64,000 nt of DNA, from contig JASBTI010000030.1 in the NCBI GenBank assembly GCA_030148505.1, positions 36,458-100,457 of the forward strand, written 5' to 3'. Both the position numbers and the translations under genes were made by a program. Origin of the DNA: Rhodanobacter sp. (GTDB lineage Bacteria; Pseudomonadota; Gammaproteobacteria; Xanthomonadales; Rhodanobacteraceae). Within the stretch, counting starts at the first letter, position 1. Each line of letters opens with the position of its first letter. This document shows, one piece after another, positions 18,492 to 27,618 of the stretch. The notes below the pieces were generated by a model. It saw only the letters and a list, made by a program, of their open reading frames with translations, did no database searches and was not told where the DNA came from.

Positions 18492-19430
18492 ATGACGCTT
18501 CCCCATGGCATCCACACCATCGATACCGGTTTTGTGCGGCCGCACTTCGACGCGGCCTACCTGCTGGTCGAAAAGGGTCGCGGTGCATTCATCGACTGCG
18601 GCACCAACCATTCGGTGCCGCGCATGCTGGCCGAACTGGATGTCTGTGGCCTGACCGCAGCCGATGTGGACTGGTTGATCCTCACCCACGTGCATCTCGA
18701 TCACGCCGGTGGTGCCGGCGAACTGATCGCGCAGTTGCCCAACGCCAGGCTGGTGGTTCACCCGCGGGGTGCGCGGCACATGATCGACCCGTCCAAGTTG
18801 TGGGCCGGTGCCAGTGCGGTCTACGGGGAAACCGTGATGGAGCGCGAGTACGGCCGACTGCGGCCGGTCCCGGCCGAGCGTGTGATCGAGGCCGTCGATG
18901 GCCACATGGTGGATCTGGCGGGACGCCTGCTGCGCTGCATCGACACCCCTGGCCATGCAAAGCATCACATCGCGATCCATGATACCCGCGCCAACGTCTG
19001 CTTCACCGGCGACGTGTTCGGCCTGAGCTATCGCGAGTTCGATACCGCACGCGGTGCCTTCATCCTGCCCACCACCTCGCCGGTGCAGTTCGACCCCGAC
19101 GCGCTGCACGCCTCGATCAACCGACTGGTCGCACTGAAGCCAGCCGCGATGTACCTCACCCACTTCAACCGGGTCGATGAAATCGACCGCCTCGCCGATG
19201 ACCTGCATGAGCAGATCGACGCCATGGTCGCCCTAGCCCATGCCGCCAACCAGCAACCCGATCGCCACGCCTCACTCGTCGCCTTCCTCACCCGCTTGTA
19301 CGCCGACCGTGCCAAAGCCCATGGCTGGCAAGGCAACCACGAAACATTGCTGGAGCTGCTCGGCGGGGACATCGAGCTGAATGCGCAGGGCCTGGGCGTG
19401 TGGTTGGACAGTAACGGGACCCGGCAGTAA
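18492..19430 (+). CDS. Metallo-beta-lactamase-fold hydrolase
   Basis: 312-residue MBL-fold protein with the metal motif THVHLDHAGG, a downstream histidine in DTPGHAKHH, an aspartate in FTGDVFG and a final histidine in YLTHFN. Together these are the usual two-metal ligand set. It has a C-terminal helical extension of about 70 residues and no signal peptide. The specific substrate is not evident; thioester and lactone hydrolases share this pattern. It follows the pirin gene and is preceded by a palindromic candidate operator. Confidence 0.85.
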   Translation: MTLPHGIHTIDTGFVRPHFDAAYLLVEKGRGAFIDCGTNHSVPRMLAELDVCGLTAADVDWLILTHVHLDHAGGAGELIAQLPNARLVVHPRGARHMIDPSKLWAGASAVYGETVMEREYGRLRPVPAERVIEAVDGHMVDLAGRLLRCIDTPGHAKHHIAIHDTRANVCFTGDVFGLSYREFDTARGAFILPTTSPVQFDPDALHASINRLVALKPAAMYLTHFNRVDEIDRLADDLHEQIDAMVALAHAANQQPDRHASLVAFLTRLYADRAKAHGWQGNHETLLELLGGDIELNAQGLGVWLDSNGTRQ

Positions 19431-19460
19431 CCGAACCGGACCCGAAGGGCACTTGCTGAA

Positions 19461-19490
19461 GCGTCATCCCCGCGAAGGCGGGGACCCCGT
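19461..19490 (-). repeat. REP-like hairpin unit
   Basis: The sequence contains CCCCGC-GAAG-GCGGGG (19468-19483) next to GTCAT, the core of the short intergenic hairpins widespread in xanthomonad-type genomes. Related units occur at 22488-22520 and 23060-23090 in the opposite orientation. Confidence 0.7.
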
Positions 19491-19645
19491 GTCTTTCGCT
19501 CCATCCAACACCCTTGAAGTCACTGGATTCCCGCTTGACCCGCCATTCGGCGGTTGAGAGCCGCGAAAATGACGAAAAGTGAGGTTTTTCGCCTAAGCAG
19601 GTGCGATTCGAGCCCGACTCTGTTTTGACCCGAGCGCGGCATTCT

Positions 19646-20584
19646 TCAACGGTGGAGGATGCCGATCGTTCGCAGCCATACCTCGGCCAGGCGCGGCCAG
19701 CCGGTGATCGGATTCGCTGTCGGCCGCAAGCCGAAGGCATGCCCCCCGTGAGCATACAGATGCATCTCTGCCGGCACCCGCGCCTTGGCCAGCGCGGTGT
19801 AATAGACCAGCGACTGGTTCACGCCGTCGACGTAGTCGTCTTCCGCCTGGACCAGAAAGGTAGGTGGCGTCGTGCTGGACACCGGCACATTGGGATTCAA
19901 CTTGCCGTCACCCTTGGTGAGATGCCCCGGATAAATCGGCATGGCGAAATCCGGGCGCGCACTCTCCTTGTCAGCCGCATCCACCGGCGCATACAGGTGC
20001 CGATCGAAGTTTGTGCTGATCTCCGCCACCAGGAAGCCGCCCGCCGAAAAACCCAGCACGCCGACCTTGTGCGGATCGACATGCCACTGCGCCGCGTGAA
20101 AGCGCACCAGCCGCATCGTTCGCTGCACGTCCTGCAACGACGACACCGACAGCGCAAAGTTGTGCGGACGGCAGTTGCAATGCCAGTCATAGGGCTTGCT
20201 TGGCACGCGATACTTCAACAACACGCAGGTGATGCCATGGGACGTCAGCCAGTCGCAAGCCTCGGTACCTTCCAGATCGATGGCCAGTATCTCGAACCCG
20301 CCACCGGGAATCACCACCACGGCAGCCCCCGTATTCTTTCCCCTGGGCGCATACACCGTCATCGTCGGCCGGGTCACATTGCTCACCGCCGTCACCGGCT
20401 TGCCCGCCAGCAACTTGTCACTCACCGTCACCGTTTCCGCACCGGGAACCGCCTGCAAATCGGGCGCCACCCCCGGCCATATCGGCACCTGCGTATGCCC
20501 CGCAGCCGGCTGCCAGACCATCGTTTTCGCCTGCACGCCCGCGCTTGCCAGCAACAGCCCCAAAGCAACCACCCAAAACTTCAT
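19646..20584 (-). CDS. Exported alpha/beta hydrolase (esterase / acetyl-xylan-esterase-like)
   Basis: 312-residue secreted esterase-like protein. Residues 1-19 form a signal peptide (MKFWVVALGLLLASAGVQA). The alpha/beta-hydrolase core has the oxyanion segment PGGGFEIL, the nucleophile GFSAGG, the acid in EDDYVD and the histidine in GGHAFGL. It resembles the BD-FAE/lipase group that includes acetyl-xylan esterases. The ATG at 20584 is chosen over a GTG at 20605 because GGGGGAG directly precedes it. It lies at the left side of a repeat-rich accessory patch. Confidence 0.85.
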   Translation of the reverse strand: MKFWVVALGLLLASAGVQAKTMVWQPAAGHTQVPIWPGVAPDLQAVPGAETVTVSDKLLAGKPVTAVSNVTRPTMTVYAPRGKNTGAAVVVIPGGGFEILAIDLEGTEACDWLTSHGITCVLLKYRVPSKPYDWHCNCRPHNFALSVSSLQDVQRTMRLVRFHAAQWHVDPHKVGVLGFSAGGFLVAEISTNFDRHLYAPVDAADKESARPDFAMPIYPGHLTKGDGKLNPNVPVSSTTPPTFLVQAEDDYVDGVNQSLVYYTALAKARVPAEMHLYAHGGHAFGLRPTANPITGWPRLAEVWLRTIGILHR

Positions 20585-20982
20585 GACACTCCCCCGATCC
20601 GGCACCCGGCCAGCATTCCACGTTCAAGACAACACATCGACTGAACCACCTCCCGCCGATCCTGCGCGCCGCATCGGTCCTGCCACGGTCATTGACATGG
20701 CTTTTTTCTGAAATAGCACCAAACACCTTGCCCTCTGCTCGCGGCCAACCCAGACCGGATCGTGTAGGCAACTTGGCAGGACAACATTGACGATCAAGCC
20801 AGAGAGACTCTTTGAGCAAGTATCAGATCGGGTGTCATGGCCCGGCTCACTCACTTCCCGTCAATCACGCAATGTCGAGAGGACAGGGCAACCGACGCGC
20901 AAGCTGCGAAGGGCCGAGGCCGCCCCTTAGCGGTCCTTCCAGCCCTCGGGCTGTATAAACGCCAATACCGAACCGGGCACAA
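20585..20982. other. Gene-free stretch left of the unknown gene
   Basis: About 400 bases without a convincing gene. It holds a small palindrome, CAGCCCTCGGGCTG at 20941-20954, and an imperfect stem at 20907-20940 (GAAGG-CCG with CGG-CCTTC). Either could end transcription of the minus-strand gene to its right, although no T-run follows. Confidence 0.4.
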
Positions 20983-21936
20983 TTAGTCGACGTCGCCTTG
21001 GGGTGGCTCATCGCCCTCTTCCGCATCGTCGAAATAGACGCCCGGCGAGCCAATAAAACCCATTATTTCGAGCCGTTCCTTCCGCTCTTTAGGATCCATT
21101 TCTTTGTAGTGAGACTCCAACTCGTCCATCACCTCAGCCTTCGACGCATCTGACTTAAAGCAATCGAGGTAGTCGTCGACCAGACCAGGATCGAAATCTA
21201 ACGGCCTAATCCCCTTGAGGAACCTCAGGTAGCCCAAGCTCGGGTCCGCGTTCATGAAGAAGATGAGCAGTTCCTTCCAAAGCACGTCCTCGTCGCCCAT
21301 GTTCCACTCGCGCCCGAATACGCTGTACGCCTTCGAGCTGTGCTGCAGTTCATACGTGTACAAACCAAGCTCGCTAGAGCGGTCGCTGACGATCTTATAG
21401 ATCGTCCGCGAGATCTTCAGGACCGTGCGGCCGATGAAGGCACGGTATCGGTCCTCGTTGGGTGTACCGAATGAGAGGGACTTGTCTGGGAACTTTATGC
21501 CTAGGTACTTGCTAAGCAGCGCGCGAATTGCCTCGGTTTCCTTCTTTCCTTTGTAGACCGAGTTGAGCGAAAAGCGGTCATACCGCAACGTCTTGTAGAA
21601 CGTGCTCAAAAGTTGCAGGAGGTCATTCTGCGGCTTACTTAAGCTGATCGTGACGTGCTTTTGCACACGCGCCACCAGGTCCAAGTGGCTGTGCGTGATA
21701 AGTGACTGCTCTAGCGCATCCTGATCGGTTGCGTCGGTGTGCTCGTGCAGTACGACCGCGATCTTCAATAGCCGTTCGAGACCGACCGACAGGTTATAGA
21801 GGAACTCGAACAAATCGTCGGTGTAATCAAGCTTCCGTAGTTCATGGAACCGACGCAGTCCGTTGTAGATGAAGGATCCGGCGATGTGCACTTCCTCGCC
21901 GAGCCGGAAATTCTTCCAAAAATCTGACGGATTCAT
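20983..21936 (-). CDS. Hypothetical protein in a lower-GC patch
   Basis: About 317 residues, mostly helical, with no family I recognise. It has no signal peptide or membrane segment. The C-terminus is acidic (DDAEEGDEPPQGDVD). Visibly lower GC and different codon use than the neighbours suggest horizontal acquisition. The start at 21936 (MNPSDFWKNF) is preferred over an upstream in-frame start at 22047 because the extra 37 residues look like translated leader; the ribosome site is weak. It lies between REP-like hairpins and the two long structured repeats. A defence or stress role would be a guess. Confidence 0.6.
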   Translation of the reverse strand: MNPSDFWKNFRLGEEVHIAGSFIYNGLRRFHELRKLDYTDDLFEFLYNLSVGLERLLKIAVVLHEHTDATDQDALEQSLITHSHLDLVARVQKHVTISLSKPQNDLLQLLSTFYKTLRYDRFSLNSVYKGKKETEAIRALLSKYLGIKFPDKSLSFGTPNEDRYRAFIGRTVLKISRTIYKIVSDRSSELGLYTYELQHSSKAYSVFGREWNMGDEDVLWKELLIFFMNADPSLGYLRFLKGIRPLDFDPGLVDDYLDCFKSDASKAEVMDELESHYKEMDPKERKERLEIMGFIGSPGVYFDDAEEGDEPPQGDVD

Positions 21937-22100
21937 GATTCTCGCTTCTTTCGATTCCAAGACCAGACAGCCTATCGCTGCGAACGGTGATTGAGCCTGC
22001 TCAGAAGCCATCGGCGCCCAAAAGGGCGGCACTAATGACACGTCCACAGTCTAGGCTGCTCGGCGAGGATGAGCCCAGTGTCCGTTCATGGCCGAGCTGA

Positions 22101-22451
22101 GACATTCGGAGCGTTCAGCTATTCAGTGCAAAGCACCTTTCCCTCCTCAGCATCCGCCACCGCGCAGCGGTCGCGCACCGAGTGCGCGCCAGGATGGCGC
22201 GCTGCTCTACCCGGGGCCCCTGTGCGGCGGTGAGGTGGGGGCGACAGGCCCGCAGGGGGAGTCGGCACGATGCCGACTCCTTTTCGCCAGCACATGGATG
22301 TGCTGTCGAAAAGCCCGGCCCCAGCTCACGGACTTGCGGGGCATGGATGCCCGGCAAGCGCCAAGCGGGGTGGCCTTCTCTGTTGGTTACTTATCTCTTG
22401 GCCACGCAAGAGATAAGTAACTCGGGCGCCGAAGGCGCACGAAAGCTCTAG
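22101..22451 (+). repeat. Long structured intergenic repeat, copy 1
   Basis: About 350 bases closely matching 22591-23018 in direct orientation, 490 bases apart. It contains an intrinsic-terminator-like hairpin GGAGTCGGC-ACGAT-GCCGACTCC followed by TTTT (22258-22284), a stem around AGCACAT/ATGTGCT, and a perfect 15-bp stem GTTACTTATCTCTTG / CAAGAGATAAGTAAC at 22386-22421 with a six-base loop. It carries no credible gene. Confidence 0.8.
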
Positions 22452-22487
22452 CATTCAAGGCTTCACAACAGTTTGGAGGCGGAGCAG

Positions 22488-22520
22488 TCACTGGATCCCT
22501 GCCTTCGCAGGGATGACGAG
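22488..22520 (+). repeat. REP-like hairpin unit
   Basis: ACTGGATCCCTGC-CTTC-GCAGGGATGACGA carries the six-base-pair stem CCCTGC/GCAGGG (22497-22512) next to the GATGACG tail shared with the units at 19461 (inverted) and 23060. It lies between the two copies of the long repeat. Confidence 0.65.
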
Positions 22521-22590
22521 ATGGAGTCAGGTAATTCGAGGAAACTCGGGCAGAATGCATTTGTTGAGTGGCAAATGCTGGCCTACCTGC

Positions 22591-23018
22591 GACATTCGGA
22601 GCGTTCAGCTATTCAGTGCGGAGCGGAATCTTTCCCTCCTCAGCATTCGCCACTGCACAGCCATGGCGCACCGAGTGCGCGCCAGGATGGCGCGCTTGCT
22701 CTACCCGGGGCCCCTGTGCGGCGGTGAGGTGGGGACGACAGGCCCCGCAGGGGAGTCGGCACGATGCCGACTCCTTTTCGACAGCACATGAATGTGCTGT
22801 CGAAAAGCCCGGCCCCGCCTCACGGACTTGCCGGGCAAGGATGCCCGGCAAGCGCCAAGCGGGGTGTCGTTTTCTCTTGGGTACTTCTCTTTTACTCCGG
22901 GCATCCTGCCCTCCGCCCTTCGGGCCAGCTTCGCTGTTCATACGCGCTCCTGCGCGTATGTGGACAAGCAAAAGAGAAGTACCTCGGGCCGCAAAGCGGG
23001 TCGAAACGCTCTTGCCTG
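22591..23018 (+). repeat. Long structured intergenic repeat, copy 2
   Basis: Second copy of the element at 22101. It has the same terminator-like hairpin (22752-22778) and a stem CGACAGCACAT/ATGTGCTGTCG. The terminal stem differs: GGTACTTCTCTTTT (22880-22893) with AAAAGAGAAGTACC (22970-22983). Its loop is expanded to about 76 bases and contains its own hairpin CATACGCGC-TCCT-GCGCGTATG (22939-22960). Confidence 0.8.
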
Positions 23019-23059
23019 TCCACTCCAAGCTGACACCAGCCATTGGATGGCCAAAGGCA

Positions 23060-23090
23060 CTGGGCCCCAGCATCCGCTGGGGTGACGAGC
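23060..23090 (+). repeat. REP-like hairpin unit
   Basis: CCCCAGC-ATCC-GCTGGGG (23065-23082) followed by TGACGAGC. It is the third hairpin of this family in the patch and lies just left of the csaA-like stop codon. Confidence 0.6.
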
Positions 23091-23099
23091 GAGATCACA

Positions 23100-23459
23100 T
23101 CACGCCAACCGCGTGCCATTCGGCACCGGCCGCTCCACCGCCGCAAGCACCACCCCCTCGTCGGTAGGGAACCCGGTCAACAAAAACTGCGAACGAAACG
23201 GACCGATCTGCTTTTCGGGAAAATTGATTACGCCAACGATCTGGCGCCCGAGCAGATCGTCGGCGGTATACAACGCGGCAATCTGCGCGCTTGTCTTCTT
23301 CTCGCCATAGGGCCCGAAGTCGGCCCAGACCTTCCAGGCCGGCTTGCGCGCTTCGGGAAACGGCTCCACCCGAATCACCGTACCGACCACGGTGAGTACC
23401 TTCTGGAAATCGGCCCAGCTGATTTCGCCAACGACCTCTTCGGTGCCTTGCGCCATCAT
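23100..23459 (-). CDS. csaA: CsaA-like tRNA-binding domain protein
   Basis: 119-residue single-domain protein of the CsaA/Arc1p tRNA-binding OB-fold family. The family pattern is clear: [19 protein letters not shown], then SAQIAALY, then the [18 protein letters not shown] stretch. In Bacillus CsaA has chaperone and export-linked activity. Here the ATG at 23459 overlaps the stop of the FAD oxidase gene (ATGA), so the two are coupled, although the functional link is unclear. A second ATG at 23456 is an alternative start. REP-like hairpins lie just downstream. Confidence 0.85.
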   Translation of the reverse strand: MMAQGTEEVVGEISWADFQKVLTVVGTVIRVEPFPEARKPAWKVWADFGPYGEKKTSAQIAALYTADDLLGRQIVGVINFPEKQIGPFRSQFLLTGFPTDEGVVLAAVERPVPNGTRLA

Positions 23460-24745
23460 CCTTCCAACCTCACTTTGAACCAATCGTTGAATTCTGCCCG
23501 CCAGTAGCTGGCCTGTGCCGCAAGATAGCCGAACGGCCGGTAGGTGCTGGGCAGGCCGTAATCGGCAAACGCCTTCCAGCCCTCGTCGCCCTCGGCAATC
23601 GCCGCCGCCAGCAGCTCGCCGGCGGCGCAGGTGGAACTGAGACCATGACCGCCGAATGCCTGGGCCCACCACAAGCCGTCATCACGCCCGCCGATCTGCG
23701 GCATTTGATGACGCGCATAACTCATCAGTCCGGACCATGCGTAGTCGATCCCGACATCCTTCAAGGACGGAAACACCCGCAACATGTCCTGCCGCAACAG
23801 GCGACGTACCGCCTCGGGCGATCGGTTGCGGATCGAAATGCGCCCCCCCCACAGCAATCGGCCATCGACCAGCGGACGGTAGTAGTCGAAGGCGAAGCGG
23901 CTATCGTAGATGGCCGCACGAGTGTGCAGGCATTCGCCGAGACGATCGCCCAGCGGTTCGGTCACCATCACATAGGTGGCAATCGGCAAGATCGAGCGAT
24001 CGATCTTTTGCTCCAGGCCCGCCAGGTAGCCGCCGCAGGCAAGCACCACTTGATCGACGTGCAAACTACCGTGCGCCGTTTCGATACACCAGCGCAACCC
24101 GTCCCGACGCAAGCGGCGCACGCCGCTTTGCTCATGAATCCGCACCCCTTGCGCGGCTGCCGCAGCGGCAAGACCGATCGCGTAATTGAGCGGATGCAGA
24201 TGCAGGGCATCGCGCTCGAACAGACCATCGAAATAGCGTTCGCTGCGAATCAGGTCGCGCAATTCAGCCTGCGCCAGCCATTCCCATTGCACCCCATAGT
24301 GGTCGGCCAGCAGTTGCTGGCGCTGGCGCAGCACGCGGGGGTCACGAAACCAGTTCGTCCAGATCACCCCTTCGTCGACCGCATCGCAGGGAATCTGGTA
24401 CTCGGCAACGCGGCGGCGGATGCGCTGCACGCCCTCGATGGTATGTTTGAACAGCGCTTGCGCCCGCGCGGTGCCGAGCTGGTCGACAAGGCTTTGTTCG
24501 CCCAGCGAATAACCGGCGAACACGAAACCGCCATTGCGTCCGGACGCGCCGAAACCGACCTGTTCGCGCTCCAGCAACACGACATCGCCCACCCCACGCT
24601 CCGCCAGACCCAGCGCGGTATTCAAGCCGGCGTAACCGCCGCCGATGATGGCGATGCGCGCGTCCTGACGGCCCTGCAACGGCGCAAACGCCGTATACGG
24701 CGTAGCGGTTGCACGGTAGTAGGACAAAGGCGAAGACTGCTTCAT
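23456..24745 (-). CDS. FAD-dependent oxidoreductase, DAO family (PuuB-like)
   Basis: 429-residue flavoprotein of the D-amino-acid oxidase superfamily. The FAD-binding motif [19 protein letters not shown] is near residue 32 and is followed by [12 protein letters not shown], typical of gamma-glutamylputrescine oxidase-type amine oxidases. The C-terminal part has [15 protein letters not shown] and FGGHGLSST. The substrate is probably an amine or amino acid; PuuB-like assignment is tentative because no other putrescine genes are nearby. The start [10 protein letters not shown] at 24745 is preferred, with a GTG at 24799 as alternative. It overlaps the csaA-like gene. Confidence 0.83.
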   Translation of the reverse strand: MKQSSPLSYYRATATPYTAFAPLQGRQDARIAIIGGGYAGLNTALGLAERGVGDVVLLEREQVGFGASGRNGGFVFAGYSLGEQSLVDQLGTARAQALFKHTIEGVQRIRRRVAEYQIPCDAVDEGVIWTNWFRDPRVLRQRQQLLADHYGVQWEWLAQAELRDLIRSERYFDGLFERDALHLHPLNYAIGLAAAAAAQGVRIHEQSGVRRLRRDGLRWCIETAHGSLHVDQVVLACGGYLAGLEQKIDRSILPIATYVMVTEPLGDRLGECLHTRAAIYDSRFAFDYYRPLVDGRLLWGGRISIRNRSPEAVRRLLRQDMLRVFPSLKDVGIDYAWSGLMSYARHQMPQIGGRDDGLWWAQAFGGHGLSSTCAAGELLAAAIAEGDEGWKAFADYGLPSTYRPFGYLAAQASYWRAEFNDWFKVRLEG

Positions 24746-24856
24746 GAGCCGACCATGCCTGGGATTTTCTCTGTACCAAGGATGAGCATAGCGCGGCACA
24801 TGGCAAGGAACATTGTCAGCCGCGCGATAGGGCTTGTCGTCGGGCCGTCGTGGGAT

Positions 24857-25729
24857 TCAGAGGTTGCCGAGAAATGCCCGCACGGTCGGTGCCAGTGCTG
24901 GATCCTGCATCGCCATGTGCATGGTGGCACGCACCAGCCCGGCCTTATTGCCGCAGTCGAAACGCGTACCTTCGAAGCGGTAGGCCAGTACCTTGCCCTG
25001 TTCTTTCAACAAGGCCTCGATCGCGTCGGTAATCTGGATTTCGCCACCCGCACCCGGGGTGGTCTGGTCCAATAGCTGGAAGATGCGCGCAGGCAACACG
25101 TAACGTCCGACCACCGCCAGGTTCGAAGGCGCATCCGCCGGTTTCGGCTTTTCCACCATATGCCTGATGCTGGCACTGCGATCATCGATCACACTGGCAT
25201 CGACGATACCGTATTTGTCGGTCTGGTCGTGCGGCACCTCTTCTACCGCAATCACGCCAGCTTGCTCAGCCTCGGCCAATTCAGCCATCTGCCGCAGCGC
25301 ACCCTTGCCACCGTTCCAGATCAGGTCATCGGGCAGTATCACGCCGAACGGTTCGTCACCGACGACAGGCCGGGCGCATAACACCGCATGACCGAGACCG
25401 AGCGCCTCCGGTTGGGTCACGAAGATCGCCCGGACATGCCGCGGCAACGTACCCTGAACCAGCGCCAACAATTCAGCCTTGCCTTTTTCCTGCAACTTCG
25501 CCTCCAGCTCGTAGGCCTTGTCGAAGTAGTCGGCGATGGCATGCTTGTAACGGTTGGTGACGAACACCAGCGTGTCGGCACCCGCGTCCACCGCCTCATC
25601 GACGGCGTACTGGATCAGCGGCTTGTCGAGCACCGGCAGCATCTCCTTGGCCACCGCCTTGGTTGCCGGCAGGAAGCGCGTGCCGAGTCCGGCAACGGGA
25701 AATACCACCTTGCGCAATGGCTTGCTCAT
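24857..25729 (-). CDS. galU: UTP-glucose-1-phosphate uridylyltransferase GalU
   Basis: 290-residue cytoplasmic nucleotidyltransferase making UDP-glucose from UTP and glucose-1-phosphate, feeding LPS, exopolysaccharide and sugar-nucleotide pathways. The N-terminal signature GLGTRFLPATKAVAKEMLP is intact, as are LPDDLIW, GEIQITDAI and the FDCGNKAG substrate region near the C-terminus. The length is typical. The ATG at 25729 overlaps the stop of the upstream dehydratase gene by ATGA and is preceded by GGAGAG. It is the last gene of the polysaccharide run. Confidence 0.97.
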   Translation of the reverse strand: MSKPLRKVVFPVAGLGTRFLPATKAVAKEMLPVLDKPLIQYAVDEAVDAGADTLVFVTNRYKHAIADYFDKAYELEAKLQEKGKAELLALVQGTLPRHVRAIFVTQPEALGLGHAVLCARPVVGDEPFGVILPDDLIWNGGKGALRQMAELAEAEQAGVIAVEEVPHDQTDKYGIVDASVIDDRSASIRHMVEKPKPADAPSNLAVVGRYVLPARIFQLLDQTTPGAGGEIQITDAIEALLKEQGKVLAYRFEGTRFDCGNKAGLVRATMHMAMQDPALAPTVRAFLGNL

Positions 25730-27618
25730 GTACTCTCCGGGTTGGTACGGCGGATCGAAACCACGTTGTCGGGTTGGGACTCTTCGCTCCAGCGAAACGA
25801 AGGCAGCAGGCTGGAGACGCAGCGACGAAGATCTTCTTCGTTGTAGGCAGTCACCGCTTGGTCCGCGTTGTCGAGCATGGCCTGCAGCAGCTCCCAGGAC
25901 ACTTCGCGGTGCTGCGCCAGAAAAATCTTCGCATGCTCGGTGGCGCGATAGTTTTCCAAGGGGTGAAAAAGCTCTTCGAACAGCTTCTCGCCGGAGCGCA
26001 AACCGGTGTAGACGATGGCGATCTCGCTGCCCGGTTTTTTTCCGGCCAAATGGATCATCTGCTCGGCGAGATCGCGTATTTTCACCGGTTGGCCCATATC
26101 CAACGCAAAGATTTCGCCGCCGACGCCGATGCTTGCCGCCTGCAAAATCAGCTGACAGGATTCCGGAATCGTCATGAAGTACCGCGAGACTTCCGGATGG
26201 GTCACCGTCACCGGCCCCCCCTCGCGAATCTGCCGGCGAAACAGCGGGACCACCGATCCGGCCGAATCCAGCACATTGCCGAAACGTACGGTGATGAAAC
26301 GGGTTTCGGCGTGGGCGTTGAGGTTCTGGCAATAGATTTCGGCGACGCGCTTGCAGGCCCCCATGACGCTGGTGGGATTGACCGCCTTGTCGGTGGAGAT
26401 CAACACGAAGCACTCGACACCGGTCTGACACGCCAGATCCGCAACCGTGCGGGTGCCCAGCACATTGTTGCGAAAGGCGGTGCGCAATTGCGCCTGCAAC
26501 ATCGGCACGTGCTTGTAGGCAGCGGCATGAAACACCACTTGCGGCCGCGACTCGATGAACAATTTGCGCATTGCGGCCGGATCGCCGCAATTGGTCAGCA
26601 CACCCTCGAGGATCAGCTCGGGAAAGTCCGCCCGCAACTCCTGCGTGATGCGATACAGGTTGTATTCGCTCTGTTCCACCACGATCAACGACTGCGCCCC
26701 AAGCCGGGCAACCTGCCGACAGAGTTCCGAGCCGATCGAACCGCCGCCGCCAGTCACCAGTACCCGCCGGCCAGTCAAGGTCTGGCGGATCGACTCCCAG
26801 TTGAGCTGGACGGTGTCGCGACCGAGTAAATCCTCGATCGCGACTTCCTTGATTTCGTTGAACTGGGCGCGCCCCGCGACCACGTCTTCGAGGCGAGGCA
26901 CGGTGCGATAGGGCAATCCGGTGGCATCGCAAAGCGATACTACATGCCGCATTTCGAGGGTCGAGGCCGCGGGCAATGCGATCAGCAGCATCTCAACGGC
27001 GGCCTCGCGCGCCACCTCAGGCAATTGCTCCAAACGGCCCAACACCGGATGGCCATTGATGCTGGCGCCCCGCAGGCTGGCACGATCATCGATGAAACCC
27101 ACCACGATATATCCGCTGTCGTGATGAAGGTCACGAGAAAGGACCTCGCCGGCGCGATCCGCACCGATGATCAATACCCTTTTTACCGACGGGCTGAGCA
27201 GATCGCGGCGATTGTCCTTCCAGAACCGATAAGTCAGCCGTGGCACACCCAGAAACAGCGCCAGCAGTGCCGGGTAGATCAGCAGTACGGAACGCGGCAC
27301 ACCACCCAGGCGGTTGTAGAGGAACAACGAAAGGCCGATGGCCAGCGAACCGATTACCACCGCGCGCACGATGTTCCAAAGATCCGGCAGACTGGCGAAG
27401 CGCCACACGCTCTTGTACAGACCGGTCCAGCGAAAGATCAGCCCCTGCACCAGCAAGACGATGGGGAACTCCAGCAGCTGGAAACTGACAATTTCATCCG
27501 GACGCAGGGCATAGCGCAACAGCTTGGCCAGCCACCATGCCAGCACGGTCACCGCCAGGTCGTGAAGAATTACCGCCATGCGGGGATGAATCAAACCGAC
27601 GAGTTTACGCAGTGACAT
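25726..27618 (-). CDS. Membrane nucleotide-sugar 4,6-dehydratase, CapD/WbpM/FlaA1-like
   Basis: 630-residue inner-membrane protein. Four transmembrane helices occupy roughly residues 12-130. A first Rossmann-like domain follows (RVLIIGADRAGEVL), then the catalytic SDR domain beginning VLVTGGGGSIGSELC. The active-site region STDKAVNPTSVMGACKR has Met where most SDRs have Tyr, the known S-M-K arrangement of this family. Such enzymes make UDP-4-keto-6-deoxy sugars for O-antigen or capsule. It overlaps the preceding glycosyltransferase gene by 14 bases and galU by ATGA. Confidence 0.93.
   Translation of the reverse strand: MSLRKLVGLIHPRMAVILHDLAVTVLAWWLAKLLRYALRPDEIVSFQLLEFPIVLLVQGLIFRWTGLYKSVWRFASLPDLWNIVRAVVIGSLAIGLSLFLYNRLGGVPRSVLLIYPALLALFLGVPRLTYRFWKDNRRDLLSPSVKRVLIIGADRAGEVLSRDLHHDSGYIVVGFIDDRASLRGASINGHPVLGRLEQLPEVAREAAVEMLLIALPAASTLEMRHVVSLCDATGLPYRTVPRLEDVVAGRAQFNEIKEVAIEDLLGRDTVQLNWESIRQTLTGRRVLVTGGGGSIGSELCRQVARLGAQSLIVVEQSEYNLYRITQELRADFPELILEGVLTNCGDPAAMRKLFIESRPQVVFHAAAYKHVPMLQAQLRTAFRNNVLGTRTVADLACQTGVECFVLISTDKAVNPTSVMGACKRVAEIYCQNLNAHAETRFITVRFGNVLDSAGSVVPLFRRQIREGGPVTVTHPEVSRYFMTIPESCQLILQAASIGVGGEIFALDMGQPVKIRDLAEQMIHLAGKKPGSEIAIVYTGLRSGEKLFEELFHPLENYRATEHAKIFLAQHREVSWELLQAMLDNADQAVTAYNEEDLRRCVSSLLPSFRWSEESQPDNVVSIRRTNPEST

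Noticed and set aside
22101..23018. Overlapping 80-200-residue open frames inside the long repeats
   Set aside because: All frames are open because of GC content; changes between the two copies do not preserve any protein, whereas they preserve stems.
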